From: UBA11164 sp002420085
GTDB taxonomy: Bacteria; Pseudomonadota; Gammaproteobacteria; Xanthomonadales; Xanthomonadaceae
Length of the DNA: 39,104 nt
Direction: 5' to 3'
Assembly (NCBI GenBank): GCA_031976395.1
Contig: DALYLJ010000006.1
Span: forward strand, 1 to 39,104
The notes under the pieces are model-generated. The model saw nothing but the letters and a program-made list of their open reading frames with translations. It ran no database searches and had not been told where the DNA came from. Made by a program: the position numbers and the translations under genes. Position 1 is the stretch's first letter. Every line of letters begins with the position of its first letter. This document shows positions 8,561 to 16,811 of the stretch, piece by piece.

Positions 8561-9766
8561 ATGTTGGTCCGAAATCTGTACTCGCCGCTGGCGCAATGGC
8601 TGTCCAACCCCCATGCCAGCCGCCATGCCGCAGTCACTCCGAACCCCCACCTGGCGGCCGGCCGGATGCGGCCGATCTTGACTGGCCTGATCCTGACTGG
8701 CCTGTTCGTGCTCGGTCTGCTCGCCGGCTGTGCCAGCAGCCCCTACCGCACCGGCTATTACTACCCGGCTGAACACGGCCAGGGCGATTACTACTCGGCA
8801 CCCGCCGAGCGCAGCTATCGCGATCCGTACTACTACGGCTACGGCCCCTACTATGGCGGCTTCTACCACTCACCCTACTACCGCAGCCATGGCTTCTATG
8901 GCCACTACCCGTATTCCCCCTACCGCTTCCACCGCCAGCGCATCGGGCTGGGGTATGGGCATGGCTACGGCTACAACGGTGTCGGCTACGGTCCAAGCTA
9001 TGGCTATGGTTACAACGATGGGTATGGGTATGGCCCGAGCTACGGACTCGGCCTGCACTTCAGCGTGAATCGTCATCGGGGTGGCCATGACCGGGGCGAT
9101 GACCCGCACCGGGGCGATCACCGCCACGACCGCAACCCTGACCGCGACCATGACCGCCACAGCCCTCGGGATCGGCCACAGCCGGTTCGGGTGATCCACC
9201 ATCCGGATGGCGAAAATCGCCACATCCGTCGAAGCACACCGATCAAGCACGCACCCGATACCTTCCGGCCAATGACCGGCAACATGCGCGCCGACCGGTC
9301 CGCACCGACCCCCGAGCAGTCCCGCACGCCGCGCTTCGGCGCACAGCCGCTGCCGACCACCCCCATGGCCCATCAGGCGCCGATTCGGGTCCGTGAAGGC
9401 ACACGCTTCGATTCCGGTCCGCGCCGGATCGACACCGACACCCGCAAACCACGGGCGCAACGTTCACCTGATGGCTTCGGCCCGATGACCGGCGATCGCC
9501 GTGCCGGTCGCACCCTCACCCCTGCCGATTCGGTTCGCCAGTCGGGCCTCGCTACCCGTCAGAGCGTGCCGAATCCCAGCCATCAGGCTCCGATCCGTGT
9601 CCGCGAAGGCACACGCATCGATCCTGGCCCACGTCGCATCGACATCGACGGCAATACCCACAGCCGCCAGCGGCCGGAGCCACCGAAATCGGTGCCGAGA
9701 TCGGCACCAGCACCGTCGCGACCGATGTCCGACCGAGGTGAGGCTGAATCCGAACAGTTGCGCTGA
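8561..9766 (+). CDS. Tyr/Gly-rich repeat lipoprotein of unknown function
   Basis: Predicted lipoprotein, 401 residues from ATG 8561, which has GGGAGG six bases upstream. A hydrophobic segment ends in the lipobox LLAGC with Cys57. Starting at ATG 8666 instead would put that Cys at residue 22, a more usual signal length, but without a clear ribosome-binding site. After the Cys comes a low-complexity region rich in Tyr, Gly, His and Ser (to about 170), then a His/Asp/Arg-rich stretch (about 170-215), then a basic tail with two degenerate copies of a 70-residue repeat. Not assigned to a family by me. It may be a surface or envelope protein; the composition suggests disorder rather than an enzyme. 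Conservation of the repeat supports real translation. Confidence 0.75.
   Translation: MLVRNLYSPLAQWLSNPHASRHAAVTPNPHLAAGRMRPILTGLILTGLFVLGLLAGCASSPYRTGYYYPAEHGQGDYYSAPAERSYRDPYYYGYGPYYGGFYHSPYYRSHGFYGHYPYSPYRFHRQRIGLGYGHGYGYNGVGYGPSYGYGYNDGYGYGPSYGLGLHFSVNRHRGGHDRGDDPHRGDHRHDRNPDRDHDRHSPRDRPQPVRVIHHPDGENRHIRRSTPIKHAPDTFRPMTGNMRADRSAPTPEQSRTPRFGAQPLPTTPMAHQAPIRVREGTRFDSGPRRIDTDTRKPRAQRSPDGFGPMTGDRRAGRTLTPADSVRQSGLATRQSVPNPSHQAPIRVREGTRIDPGPRRIDIDGNTHSRQRPEPPKSVPRSAPAPSRPMSDRGEAESEQLR
9254..9679 (+). repeat. two tandem ~210-bp coding repeats in the lipoprotein gene
   Basis: Each unit begins with a motif of the form PDxFxPMTG and contains HQAPIRVREGTR followed by GPRRID. The first HQAPIR codons are at 9371 and the second at 9581 (spacing 210). 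The PDxF motifs are at 9254 and 9467 (spacing 213). The units differ mostly at third codon positions, as expected for an old duplication under protein-level selection. Confidence 0.8.
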
Positions 9767-9859
9767 TCGCTCGCGGCTGACCGCTTGCCGCCGATCCCCC
9801 GCGCGAACCCCGTTGTTGCCGTTCAAGCGATTCTGCGCTGACGGTGGCGGCACACCTGC

Positions 9860-10690
9860 CTACTCGGTGGGTGTGCCGCTGCCCGCCGGATACGCCGCCT
9901 CATCCATCGCACAACGGATGCCGTTCGAGCCGTACAGGTCGCGGTTGCCGGTGACCGGCTTGCTGAATCGGTTGGACACCCGCTGGGCACGGGGCTTCTC
10001 GTCCCATGAGCCGGCCTTGATCACCTTGCGCACACCCTTCGCCGGACCATGCAGATCGCCGGCTGCGTACAGTCTCACGTAGGCGTCCTCGGCATACCAG
10101 TTCGCCACCCATTCACTGGTGCCGCCGATCATGTCGTGTAGACCCAGCGGATTGGCGGGAAACGAGTTGCGCGGCCAGGACAGGTCACGCCAGCAGCCAT
10201 CGGTCTCGGTATCAGGTTGTTCCGGTCCGCCGGGATCGATCACCGCACGGGTGCAGTCAGCCGGTGCCTGACCCCACCAGTACGGCGTGTCGGTCCCCGC
10301 ACGGGCCGCCTTTTCCCATTCGGCCTCCCACGCCAGGCGTGCGCCGCGCCAGGTGCAGTACTGGTTGGCCAGATTCCAGTTGACGCAGTTGACCGGGTAG
10401 TCGTCACGGCCGGGAGCATCGTAGTTGCAATAGTGCGTGCGTCGATGGTCGAAGGGCCGTTCGCAAGCGCCGGCCTCGACGCAGGCGCGGAATTCGGCCA
10501 CCGAGGTCTCGCTTCGATCGATGTAGAAGCCGGGGACATCCACACGCATCCCGCCCTCCGGGCCCTCATCCGCCTCACACAGGACATCACCCGCTGAACA
10601 GCCCATCTGAAATGGGCCCGCAGGGACATGCACCATGTCAGTGTTGAGTGCGGGTCCGAAGATCGACAGCAGCAGATTGAAAACCAGCAC
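9860..10690 (-). CDS. formylglycine-generating enzyme fold (SUMF1/FGE-sulfatase family) protein
   Basis: Protein of 276 residues with the FGE-sulfatase domain: PAGPFQMG at the start of the fold, a DRSETSVAEF segment, a CVNW...A..YC core, GGTSEWVANWY and a C-terminal GSW.....RVSNRF region. True formylglycine-generating enzymes carry a copper-binding cysteine pair near the C-terminal end; the matching stretch here (KAGSWDEKPRAQRVSNRF) has none. Sulfatase activation is therefore unlikely, and a binding or structural role, or another reaction of this broad family, is more plausible. GTG 10690 is preferred: GGGAG lies seven bases upstream and it opens a short hydrophobic N-terminus that may be an export signal. 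ATG 10750 has no ribosome-binding site. No sulfatase gene is nearby. Confidence 0.85.
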   Translation of the reverse strand: MLVFNLLLSIFGPALNTDMVHVPAGPFQMGCSAGDVLCEADEGPEGGMRVDVPGFYIDRSETSVAEFRACVEAGACERPFDHRRTHYCNYDAPGRDDYPVNCVNWNLANQYCTWRGARLAWEAEWEKAARAGTDTPYWWGQAPADCTRAVIDPGGPEQPDTETDGCWRDLSWPRNSFPANPLGLHDMIGGTSEWVANWYAEDAYVRLYAAGDLHGPAKGVRKVIKAGSWDEKPRAQRVSNRFSKPVTGNRDLYGSNGIRCAMDEAAYPAGSGTPTE

Positions 10691-11343
10691 GATCGACTCC
10701 CGACACGGTGTTCTGCCCGGTCGGTTTGACCGGATCGTTCCACTGACCATCGCGACGGAGGAACATTCCCCACGACCGAATGCCGCTCAGCATGCCCGAA
10801 CCTGCGCTCATCAGCGGCACGTCGGCCGATCGACCACATTCGCAGCCCGTGTCAGGCGTGACTCATGGCGCTGGAGCTGCCCGTCCATCGGCCGAAAGCC
10901 TACGCCGGTCGGTAAACCCTTCATTTGCCCGGTTTTTGCTTGCACCTGTGGGAAGTCGAAGCGCATTCTTGCTGTCATCGAGATCACCTCGACTGACATT
11001 CTGCGTCGGTTTTTGACCCGACGCGCGAGCATGAAGGTCATGCTCACCGTCTGTCCGACGCCCGGCATCCGGTCCCCTGGATTCCCCCTGTTCCAAAAGA
11101 CCCGCCGGGCGTCGGCCTTTTCTGCGATCGAACGCCCTGTCCCGCCATGCTCTGCCGGGGGAGCCAGCTCGTGCCGCTGCCTGCCGAGCCGGCCAAGCGC
11201 CCCAGCACTGCACCGGCGCATCGTATAAAATGTCATCTACATCAACACGTTATTCCTGCGTGTCGATGCCATTCCAGAACATGCGCCGCTACCTGCTTGA
11301 TTTCCGCTCGTGCCATCGCTCAGCCGCGACCGAACGCACCGAC
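10691..11343. other. long intergenic region without a convincing gene
   Basis: Short open frames exist on both strands, but none has a good ribosome-binding site or recognisable protein character. The stretch contains several small inverted repeats: arms at 10978-10982/10988-10992, at 11003-11009/11018-11024 and GAGCATGA/TCATGCTC at 11027-11034/11038-11045. Base composition around 10920-11040 and 11220-11260 is visibly more AT-rich than its surroundings. Regulatory DNA, a decayed gene or a small RNA are all possible. Confidence 0.5.
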
Positions 11344-11344
11344 G

Positions 11345-11376
11345 AAAAAAAGCCGGGAGCCCGAAGGCCCCCGGCT
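11345..11376 (-). terminator. orphan intrinsic terminator on the minus strand
   Basis: Read on the minus strand: arms 11376-11366 and 11361-11351 (11 bp, one mismatch, tetraloop TTCG) followed by seven T (11351-11345). It is well formed, but no minus-strand protein gene lies upstream; the neighbour is mnmG on the plus strand from 11544. Its first arm overlaps the second arm of another hairpin (11400-11394 with 11377-11371), so the two structures exclude each other. Confidence 0.7.
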
Positions 11377-11495
11377 GGCTTCCCCTCGACATGCAGCCGG
11401 CCCCTGTTCCTAAGCCGGCGACGCCCCCCAGCGTTGCTGTCGTGGGTGCCCGGCAGTTGAAGCACGAAGCATGCCAGCGTTTGCCGCCTTGGCAT

Positions 11496-11504
11496 TGCTA
11501 GAAT
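11496..11504 (+). promoter_or_regulatory. candidate extended -10 promoter of mnmG
   Basis: TGCTAGAAT fits the extended -10 form (TGn followed by TAGAAT), 40 bases upstream of the mnmG start. There is no good -35 at 15-18 bases' spacing. Confidence 0.4.
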
Positions 11505-11543
11505 GGGCGATCGCATTCGCTCCCGATTCGGGCGCTGAAAACC

Positions 11544-13424
11544 ATGAACCATTTCACACATTCATTTGATGTGATCGTCGTTGGCGGCGGCCACGCCGGA
11601 ACCGAAGCGGCACTCGCCGCTGCCCGCGCCGGTGCCCGCACCCTGCTGCTCACTCACTCGATCGAGACGGTCGGTGTGATGAGTTGCAACCCGGCGATCG
11701 GCGGCATCGGCAAGGGCCATCTGGTCAAGGAGATCGACGCCCTGGGCGGCATCATGGCGCGAGCCGCCGATGCTGCCGGCATCCAGTGGCGACGCCTGAA
11801 CGCGAGCAAGGGGCCGGCCGTGCGCGCCACCCGTTGCCAGGCCGATCGCACTCTGTACCGCCGATTCATCCGAAAGGCGGTCGAATCGCAGCCCGGACTC
11901 AGTCTGTTCCAGGCCGCCGTCGACGACATCGAAATGGCCAATGGCCGGGTGCAGGCGGTGTCCACCCAATCCGGCCTGCGATTCCCGTGTGCCAATGTCG
12001 TGCTGACGGCCGGGACATTCCTGGCCGGCAAGGTCCATGTCGGGCCGGTCCAGTATGCGGCCGGTCGTGCTGGCGACCCTCCGGCGGAGACGCTGGCGCT
12101 GCGGCTGCGCGAGGGACCGTTCACGGTCGGCCGGCTGAAGACCGGCACACCGCCCCGGATCGATGGCCGGTCACTGAATTACTCGGTCATGCAGGAACAA
12201 CCGGGCGACGATCCGCGACCGGTGTTCTCGTTCATGGGCTCCCCCGAGGATCACCCAACCCAGGTCAGTTGCTGGATCACCCATACCGACGAACGTGGCC
12301 ACGACCTGATCCGCGCTGCGCTCGACCGCTCGCCGCTGTACACCGGCGCCATCGAGGGCATCGGCCCGCGCTATTGCCCGTCGATCGAGGACAAGGTGGT
12401 GCGGTTTGCCGACAAGACCAGCCACCAGGTGTTCGTCGAGCCCGAGGGGCTGGACGTGGTCGAGGTCTATCCCAACGGCATTTCCACCTCGCTGCCGTTC
12501 GATGTCCAGATGGCCCTGGTGCGTTCGATCCGCGGCTTCGAGAATGCCCACATCACCCGGCCCGGGTATGCCATCGAATACGATTTCTTCGACCCGCGCG
12601 GGTTGCAGGCATCGCTCGAATGCAAGTCGATCGAAGGGCTGTTCTTCGCTGGTCAGATCAATGGCACGACCGGTTACGAAGAGGCCGCTGCCCAGGGCCT
12701 GATCGCCGGCCTGAATGCCGCCCGGCGCGCACTCGGGCATGCGCCCTGGAGCCCCGGCCGGGACTTGGCCTACATCGGCGTGCTGATCGATGATCTGATC
12801 ACTCACGGCACCACCGAGCCGTACCGGATGTTCACCTCACGGGCCGAGTATCGATTGCGACTGCGCGAGGACAATGCCGACCTGCGGCTGACCGCAGTCG
12901 GCCGCGACCTTGGCCTGGTCGAGGATGTCCGCTGGCGGGCATTCTGCGAAAAGCGCGAGGCGATCGAGCGCGAACGCGCCCGTCTGGCCGGCTGGCGGCT
13001 GGCGGCCGGCAGCGAACGCGCCCAGGATGCCGAGCGCGTGCTCGGGATCCGGATCACACGCGATGCCAGCGCCCTGGATCTGCTACGACGACCGGAACTC
13101 GACCATGCCCGGATAGCGGCGCTCCTGCCGCCGGAGCCAGTGGCTGCGGTGGTGTCCGAGCAGGTCGAGATCGAGACCAAGTATTCCGGCTACCTCGATC
13201 GCCAGCAGGACCAGATCGAACGTCAGCGCCGGCATGAGGACACCACGTTCCCGGATGGTTTCGACTTTTCGAGTGTCCTTGGACTGTCGGCCGAGGTTCG
13301 CCAGAAACTCGAACGGGTGCGGCCGGAAACGATCGGCCAGGCCCGACGAATACCGGGCATGACGCCGGCCGCGATCGCCCTGCTGCTGGTCCATCTGACT
13401 CGCCGACACCGGCGCAGCGCCTGA
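11544..13424 (+). CDS. mnmG: tRNA uridine 5-carboxymethylaminomethyl modification enzyme MnmG (GidA)
   Basis: FAD-dependent subunit of the MnmE-MnmG complex, which installs the (carboxymethyl)aminomethyl group on wobble U34 of certain tRNAs. It has 626 residues, essentially the family length. The N-terminal FAD-binding motif is GGGHAGTEA (about 14-22), followed by the conserved MSCNPAIGGIGKGHL stretch. The family signature around YCPSIEDK and the NGTTGYEEAAAQG segment are intact. The start at ATG 11544 places the dinucleotide-binding fold at the usual position. Its partner gene mnmE is in the same window (37556) but about 24 kb away, and no rsmG or parAB follows, unlike the common mnmG-rsmG-parA-parB order. 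Confidence 0.97.
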   Translation: MNHFTHSFDVIVVGGGHAGTEAALAAARAGARTLLLTHSIETVGVMSCNPAIGGIGKGHLVKEIDALGGIMARAADAAGIQWRRLNASKGPAVRATRCQADRTLYRRFIRKAVESQPGLSLFQAAVDDIEMANGRVQAVSTQSGLRFPCANVVLTAGTFLAGKVHVGPVQYAAGRAGDPPAETLALRLREGPFTVGRLKTGTPPRIDGRSLNYSVMQEQPGDDPRPVFSFMGSPEDHPTQVSCWITHTDERGHDLIRAALDRSPLYTGAIEGIGPRYCPSIEDKVVRFADKTSHQVFVEPEGLDVVEVYPNGISTSLPFDVQMALVRSIRGFENAHITRPGYAIEYDFFDPRGLQASLECKSIEGLFFAGQINGTTGYEEAAAQGLIAGLNAARRALGHAPWSPGRDLAYIGVLIDDLITHGTTEPYRMFTSRAEYRLRLREDNADLRLTAVGRDLGLVEDVRWRAFCEKREAIERERARLAGWRLAAGSERAQDAERVLGIRITRDASALDLLRRPELDHARIAALLPPEPVAAVVSEQVEIETKYSGYLDRQQDQIERQRRHEDTTFPDGFDFSSVLGLSAEVRQKLERVRPETIGQARRIPGMTPAAIALLLVHLTRRHRRSA

Positions 13425-13725
13425 ACGGCGCAGCAATCGCCACCCGGCACCGTCATCGCCGGGTCCGGACGGGCGGCTACACTGCGGACTCGGCGGCTGT
13501 TCCTTGCGCTTGGGGACGCGGACGGTCGCGAAGGTTCTTCGGTTGATCGGTTGGATTTCGGGTTTGCCCGACACCTGCCGCCAACCGAATTCGCGCACCA
13601 CGCCACCCCGGACGCAGCGCAGCAGGACCGATGGTCCGTGCCGATATCAATTGTCGACATCGCGTCTCCGGGCGGTCCGGGGCTGCGGTTTCGCATGCCC
13701 CGCACGCCCGCCGAGCCCGCCCCCC
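13425..13725. other. intergenic region, no gene seen
   Basis: About 300 bases between mnmG and the DUF2062 gene. Open frames here lack protein-like character and ribosome-binding sites. No terminator with a T-tract and no promoter close to consensus was found. Confidence 0.5.
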
Positions 13726-14295
13726 ATGCATGAAGAGCTGCACCGCCATCGCCTGAGCCTGCTGCGCCGAAAACGCTGGTTGCGGCGCCTGCTGCGACCG
13801 CTGCCACGACGCGCCAATGTCCGCCGATATCCGGTCATCAAGTGGTTCGCGGAACGTGCCGGCCGACTGCCCTTCCTGTGGTCGTTCAAGCGCTCCTCGG
13901 TGGTGCCGGCGCTGTATTTCGGATCGGTGTTGTCGTTCCTGCCACTGTACGGCGTCCAATTCGCCCTGGCCTTCGCGGCGGCCCTGCTGTTGCGTGCCAA
14001 CGTAACGGTCATGTTCGGCCTGCAACTGATCACCAACCCACTCACGGTCGGGCCGATCTACTACCTCACCTACAAGCTCGGCATGTGGCTGATGGCGACC
14101 ACCGGCATGACCGGGGCCGTGATCGGTGTCGGCACACGGGTCAATGCCCTGTTCCTGGGCGGCACCGTGGCTGGCCTGGTCACGGCCCTGTTGATCGACA
14201 TCGCCTGGCAACTGGTCGCCTGGGAAGCGCGGGTGTTCCGGGCGCGCTTCGAGCGGCTCAAGCGTGCCAATGAGGAACGTACCCGACTGCCCTGA
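13726..14295 (+). CDS. DUF2062 family membrane protein
   Basis: Inner-membrane protein of 189 residues in the DUF2062 family, which has no settled biochemical function. A basic N-terminus (many Arg, residues 1-35) is followed by hydrophobic segments at about 58-95 (containing the FLPLYGVQF and NPLTVGPIYY stretches typical of the family) and about 112-160, then a charged C-terminal tail. The start is taken as ATG 13726, where family-like sequence begins; open frame continues upstream to 13504 but is Pro/Arg-rich and unlike the family. It lies 27 bases before the next gene and may be cotranscribed with it. Confidence 0.85.
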   Translation: MHEELHRHRLSLLRRKRWLRRLLRPLPRRANVRRYPVIKWFAERAGRLPFLWSFKRSSVVPALYFGSVLSFLPLYGVQFALAFAAALLLRANVTVMFGLQLITNPLTVGPIYYLTYKLGMWLMATTGMTGAVIGVGTRVNALFLGGTVAGLVTALLIDIAWQLVAWEARVFRARFERLKRANEERTRLP

Positions 14296-14322
14296 ACCCC
14301 GATTCTGCGTTAGGCTCACCCG

Positions 14323-15543
14323 ATGCATACTCGATATCGGTTCCTGATCAGCCTGCTGCTGGCTGGCCCATTGGCGGTGGCGGTCGCTGCGCAAACGGCC
14401 CCGACCCCGGTCGCTCTGCCCGATCATGGCCACGCCGCCCAGCCCCGCCTGCATGCCGGTCATGACGACCGGCTCTGGTTGAGCTGGGTCGAGCGGGTCG
14501 CCGAAGGCCGACACCGCCTGCGACTGAGCGACCTCGACGAAAGTGGCGCCTGGACGTCGGCACGGACCATTGCCGAGGGTGATGACTGGTTCGTCAACTG
14601 GGCCGATTTCCCGGCGGTGGCCAGCAGTGATGACGGTGGGCTTTGGGCGCACTGGCTGCGCAAGGTCGATCAGGCGCCCTATGCCTACGAGATTCGTGTC
14701 GCTCGTTCGGAGGATGGCGGTACGAGCTGGTCGCCCGCGCTGACGGTCCACGACGACGGCACCCCGACCGAGCATGGTTTCGCCAGCCTGGTCGCGGTCG
14801 AGGGTGGCGGTCTGCTGATGGCCTGGCTCGATGGCCGGGAAACGGTCGGCCACGGTGATGGCCACGGTGCCGGCGCGATGACCCTGCGTGCGGCCATTCT
14901 GGACGGCCCGCAGCCCCGCACCCGCGCCGAATGGCAACTCGACGCCCGCACCTGCGATTGCTGTCAAACGGCCGCAGTCCGCACCGACCAGGGTCCGGTG
15001 GTCGCCTACCGGGGCCGGACGGCTGACGAGATCCGCGACATCATGCTCACCCGGCGGGTCGATGATCGATGGACTCCTCCGGTCACCGTCCACGCCGACC
15101 GCTGGCTGATGCCGGCCTGCCCGGTCAACGGCCCGGCGGCAGCGGCCGACGGCAACCATCTTTGGGTGGCCTGGTATACGGTCGCCAACGGCCAGCCGAC
15201 GATCCGGGTGGCGGGATCGGCCGATGCCGGCGAAACTTTCGCTGCCGTGCGTGACGTCGATGCCGGCTTGCAGGTGCTGGGCCGGGTCGGCACGGCAGTC
15301 TCGAACGATGCGCTCTGGCTGGTCTGGCTGGTCGAAGACGAGGCGCATCAATCCCTGCGCCTGGCACGACTGCCTCGCGCCCTCGATGGACCCGGCCAGA
15401 CCATCGAGGTGGCCCAGGTGCAGGGTCGCGGCCGAGCGACCGGATTCCCGCAGATTGCCGTGCATCGTGGTCAGGTCTGGGTGGTCTGGACCGATGTCGT
15501 GGCCGGCCGGCCCAGTCTGCGCGCCGTGCGGCTGGCTGGCTGA
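14323..15543 (+). CDS. secreted sialidase-fold (BNR-like beta-propeller) protein with a CxCC motif
   Basis: Exported protein of 406 residues: a signal peptide (about 1-23, ending AVAAQ) and repeated beta-propeller blades with Asp-box-like turns (SEDGGTSW near 131-138 and SADAGETF near 301-308). Databases would call it exo-alpha-sialidase, but I cannot identify the arginine triad and Tyr/Glu pair of true sialidases. A TCDCCQ motif near residue 211 gives a compact cysteine cluster that could bind a metal or form a disulfide in the periplasm. A carbohydrate- or metal-linked envelope function is possible; enzymatic sialidase activity is doubtful. It follows the DUF2062 gene closely on the same strand. 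Confidence 0.8.
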   Translation: MHTRYRFLISLLLAGPLAVAVAAQTAPTPVALPDHGHAAQPRLHAGHDDRLWLSWVERVAEGRHRLRLSDLDESGAWTSARTIAEGDDWFVNWADFPAVASSDDGGLWAHWLRKVDQAPYAYEIRVARSEDGGTSWSPALTVHDDGTPTEHGFASLVAVEGGGLLMAWLDGRETVGHGDGHGAGAMTLRAAILDGPQPRTRAEWQLDARTCDCCQTAAVRTDQGPVVAYRGRTADEIRDIMLTRRVDDRWTPPVTVHADRWLMPACPVNGPAAAADGNHLWVAWYTVANGQPTIRVAGSADAGETFAAVRDVDAGLQVLGRVGTAVSNDALWLVWLVEDEAHQSLRLARLPRALDGPGQTIEVAQVQGRGRATGFPQIAVHRGQVWVVWTDVVAGRPSLRAVRLAG

Positions 15544-15677
15544 ACCTCGATCCGCCGATGCCAGCCGTTCCGGCTGTCACCCGGCGGCCTGTCCGGCGGC
15601 TGTGGCCCGACCGATGGCACCCGAAAGCGCAGTTGCTCGGCTACACTTCGTGTCTGTATCGGTCTGGAGTACGGGTC

Positions 15678-15962
15678 GTGCCCTGGGTTTTTTTTCTTCT
15701 GGCGGGCGGAAGCTTCTTCATCGTGCTCCACGCGGAGTCCGGCTGGCTGCTCGGCATCATGCTGCTGGCAACCCTGGGCTTCATGCTGGCCGGCGTCCTG
15801 GCGCTGGCTTCGGCGCGGATCAACCGCAATTCCCGCAATGAAGTCCACATTCTCTCGCCGGAAGAGCTGCGCGCCCTGCGCCGTGCCGCGCAGCAGGACA
15901 GCAGCACGGCGAAATCTGCGGCCCAGACCGATGGCGAGGGCACGGCCGCCGATCGCGAGTGA
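15678..15962 (+). CDS. small two-TM membrane protein
   Basis: Predicted inner-membrane protein of 94 residues with two hydrophobic segments (about 3-19 and 24-46) joined by a short loop, then a charged cytoplasmic-type tail that contains SPEELRALRRAA. The start is taken as GTG 15678, with GGAG eight bases upstream; open frame extends to 15558 but its first 40 codons are Arg/Pro-rich and unlike a membrane protein. Its stop overlaps the GTG start of the next gene by four bases (GTGA), implying translational coupling. I do not recognise the family. Confidence 0.75.
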   Translation: MPWVFFLLAGGSFFIVLHAESGWLLGIMLLATLGFMLAGVLALASARINRNSRNEVHILSPEELRALRRAAQQDSSTAKSAAQTDGEGTAADRE

Positions 15963-16621
15963 TTGTTCCGACCCGCGCCGGACCCGATGACCTGCCCTGC
16001 CTGTCGCCGGGCGAGGCACACCTCTGGTGGTGGCCCAGGCGGCCGGGGTTCGAGTCGGGTGACCAGCGCCGACCTCGGATCGATGCCTTGCTGCACACCA
16101 CCCTGCGCCACTACCTCGGCGGACGCCAGGCCCGGATTGAACGAGAACCGCATGGTCGACCGTTCCTGGCCATGCCCGATGCACCTGATTTCAACCTGAG
16201 CGACACCGACGGCGGCACCGTGCTGGCGATCGTTGGCACCGGCCGAATCGGCGCCGACATCGAACGCTTGGATCGGCGCGTGCCGGCGGCCCGGCTGGCA
16301 CGCCGCTGGTTCAGCGACACGGAACAGGCCGCTCTGGCGCACCTGCCACAATCCGTCCAGGCCGGCGCATTCATCCATCTGTGGACCGCCAAGGAAGCCG
16401 CCTGCAAGGCCACCGGGACCGGCATCTTCGGCCACCTCGATCGCTGGCGCTTCGCACTCGGTGCGGACGATCCGGTGCCCCTGCAGCCGCTGCCGATCGA
16501 AGCCGGAACGCCCGAAGACTGGCAATTCGTTCGCGTGACGCCGGCCCCCGGTTTCACCGTCGTGCTGGCATGCTGTCGGGTCGGGCTGCGCCGTGTCCGC
16601 CTGATCCTGTCCGAACACTGA
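15959..16621 (+). CDS. 4'-phosphopantetheinyl transferase (Sfp/AcpT type)
   Basis: Transfers 4'-phosphopantetheine from CoA to a conserved Ser of carrier proteins of fatty acid, polyketide or non-ribosomal peptide synthesis. Of 220 residues, typical for the two-lobe Sfp type. The magnesium-binding motif IGADIE (Asp100, Glu102) and the second motif WTAKEAACKA (Glu146, Lys150) are intact, and FNLSDTD (about 78-84) matches the preceding motif, in which many homologues have His. Start GTG 15959 overlaps the upstream stop. No carrier protein or synthase gene is in the window, so the substrate is unknown; it may be the main or an accessory transferase. Confidence 0.9.
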   Translation: MIVPTRAGPDDLPCLSPGEAHLWWWPRRPGFESGDQRRPRIDALLHTTLRHYLGGRQARIEREPHGRPFLAMPDAPDFNLSDTDGGTVLAIVGTGRIGADIERLDRRVPAARLARRWFSDTEQAALAHLPQSVQAGAFIHLWTAKEAACKATGTGIFGHLDRWRFALGADDPVPLQPLPIEAGTPEDWQFVRVTPAPGFTVVLACCRVGLRRVRLILSEH

Positions 16622-16811
16622 ACGGAATCCACGGCTCGCTGCGCGGCCGCTCTCGACTGCGACGTTTGGCCCTGCCGCCACGTCCAACCTTACGACCCGA
16701 CCCGGACCGAGGCTTGACCGACATGACAGACCCGGCAACGCAGCAGGCATCATCCAGCCCCCGCAAGCCCGCACGGCCGGCGGTATCGATACCCGCCGAT
16801 CCGGCGAGCCG

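Noticed and set aside
10635..11236. Overlapping open frames on both strands in the gap before mnmG (about 197 and 141 codons).
   Set aside because: Biased composition rich in Arg, Ser and Pro, no ribosome-binding sites, no recognisable motifs.
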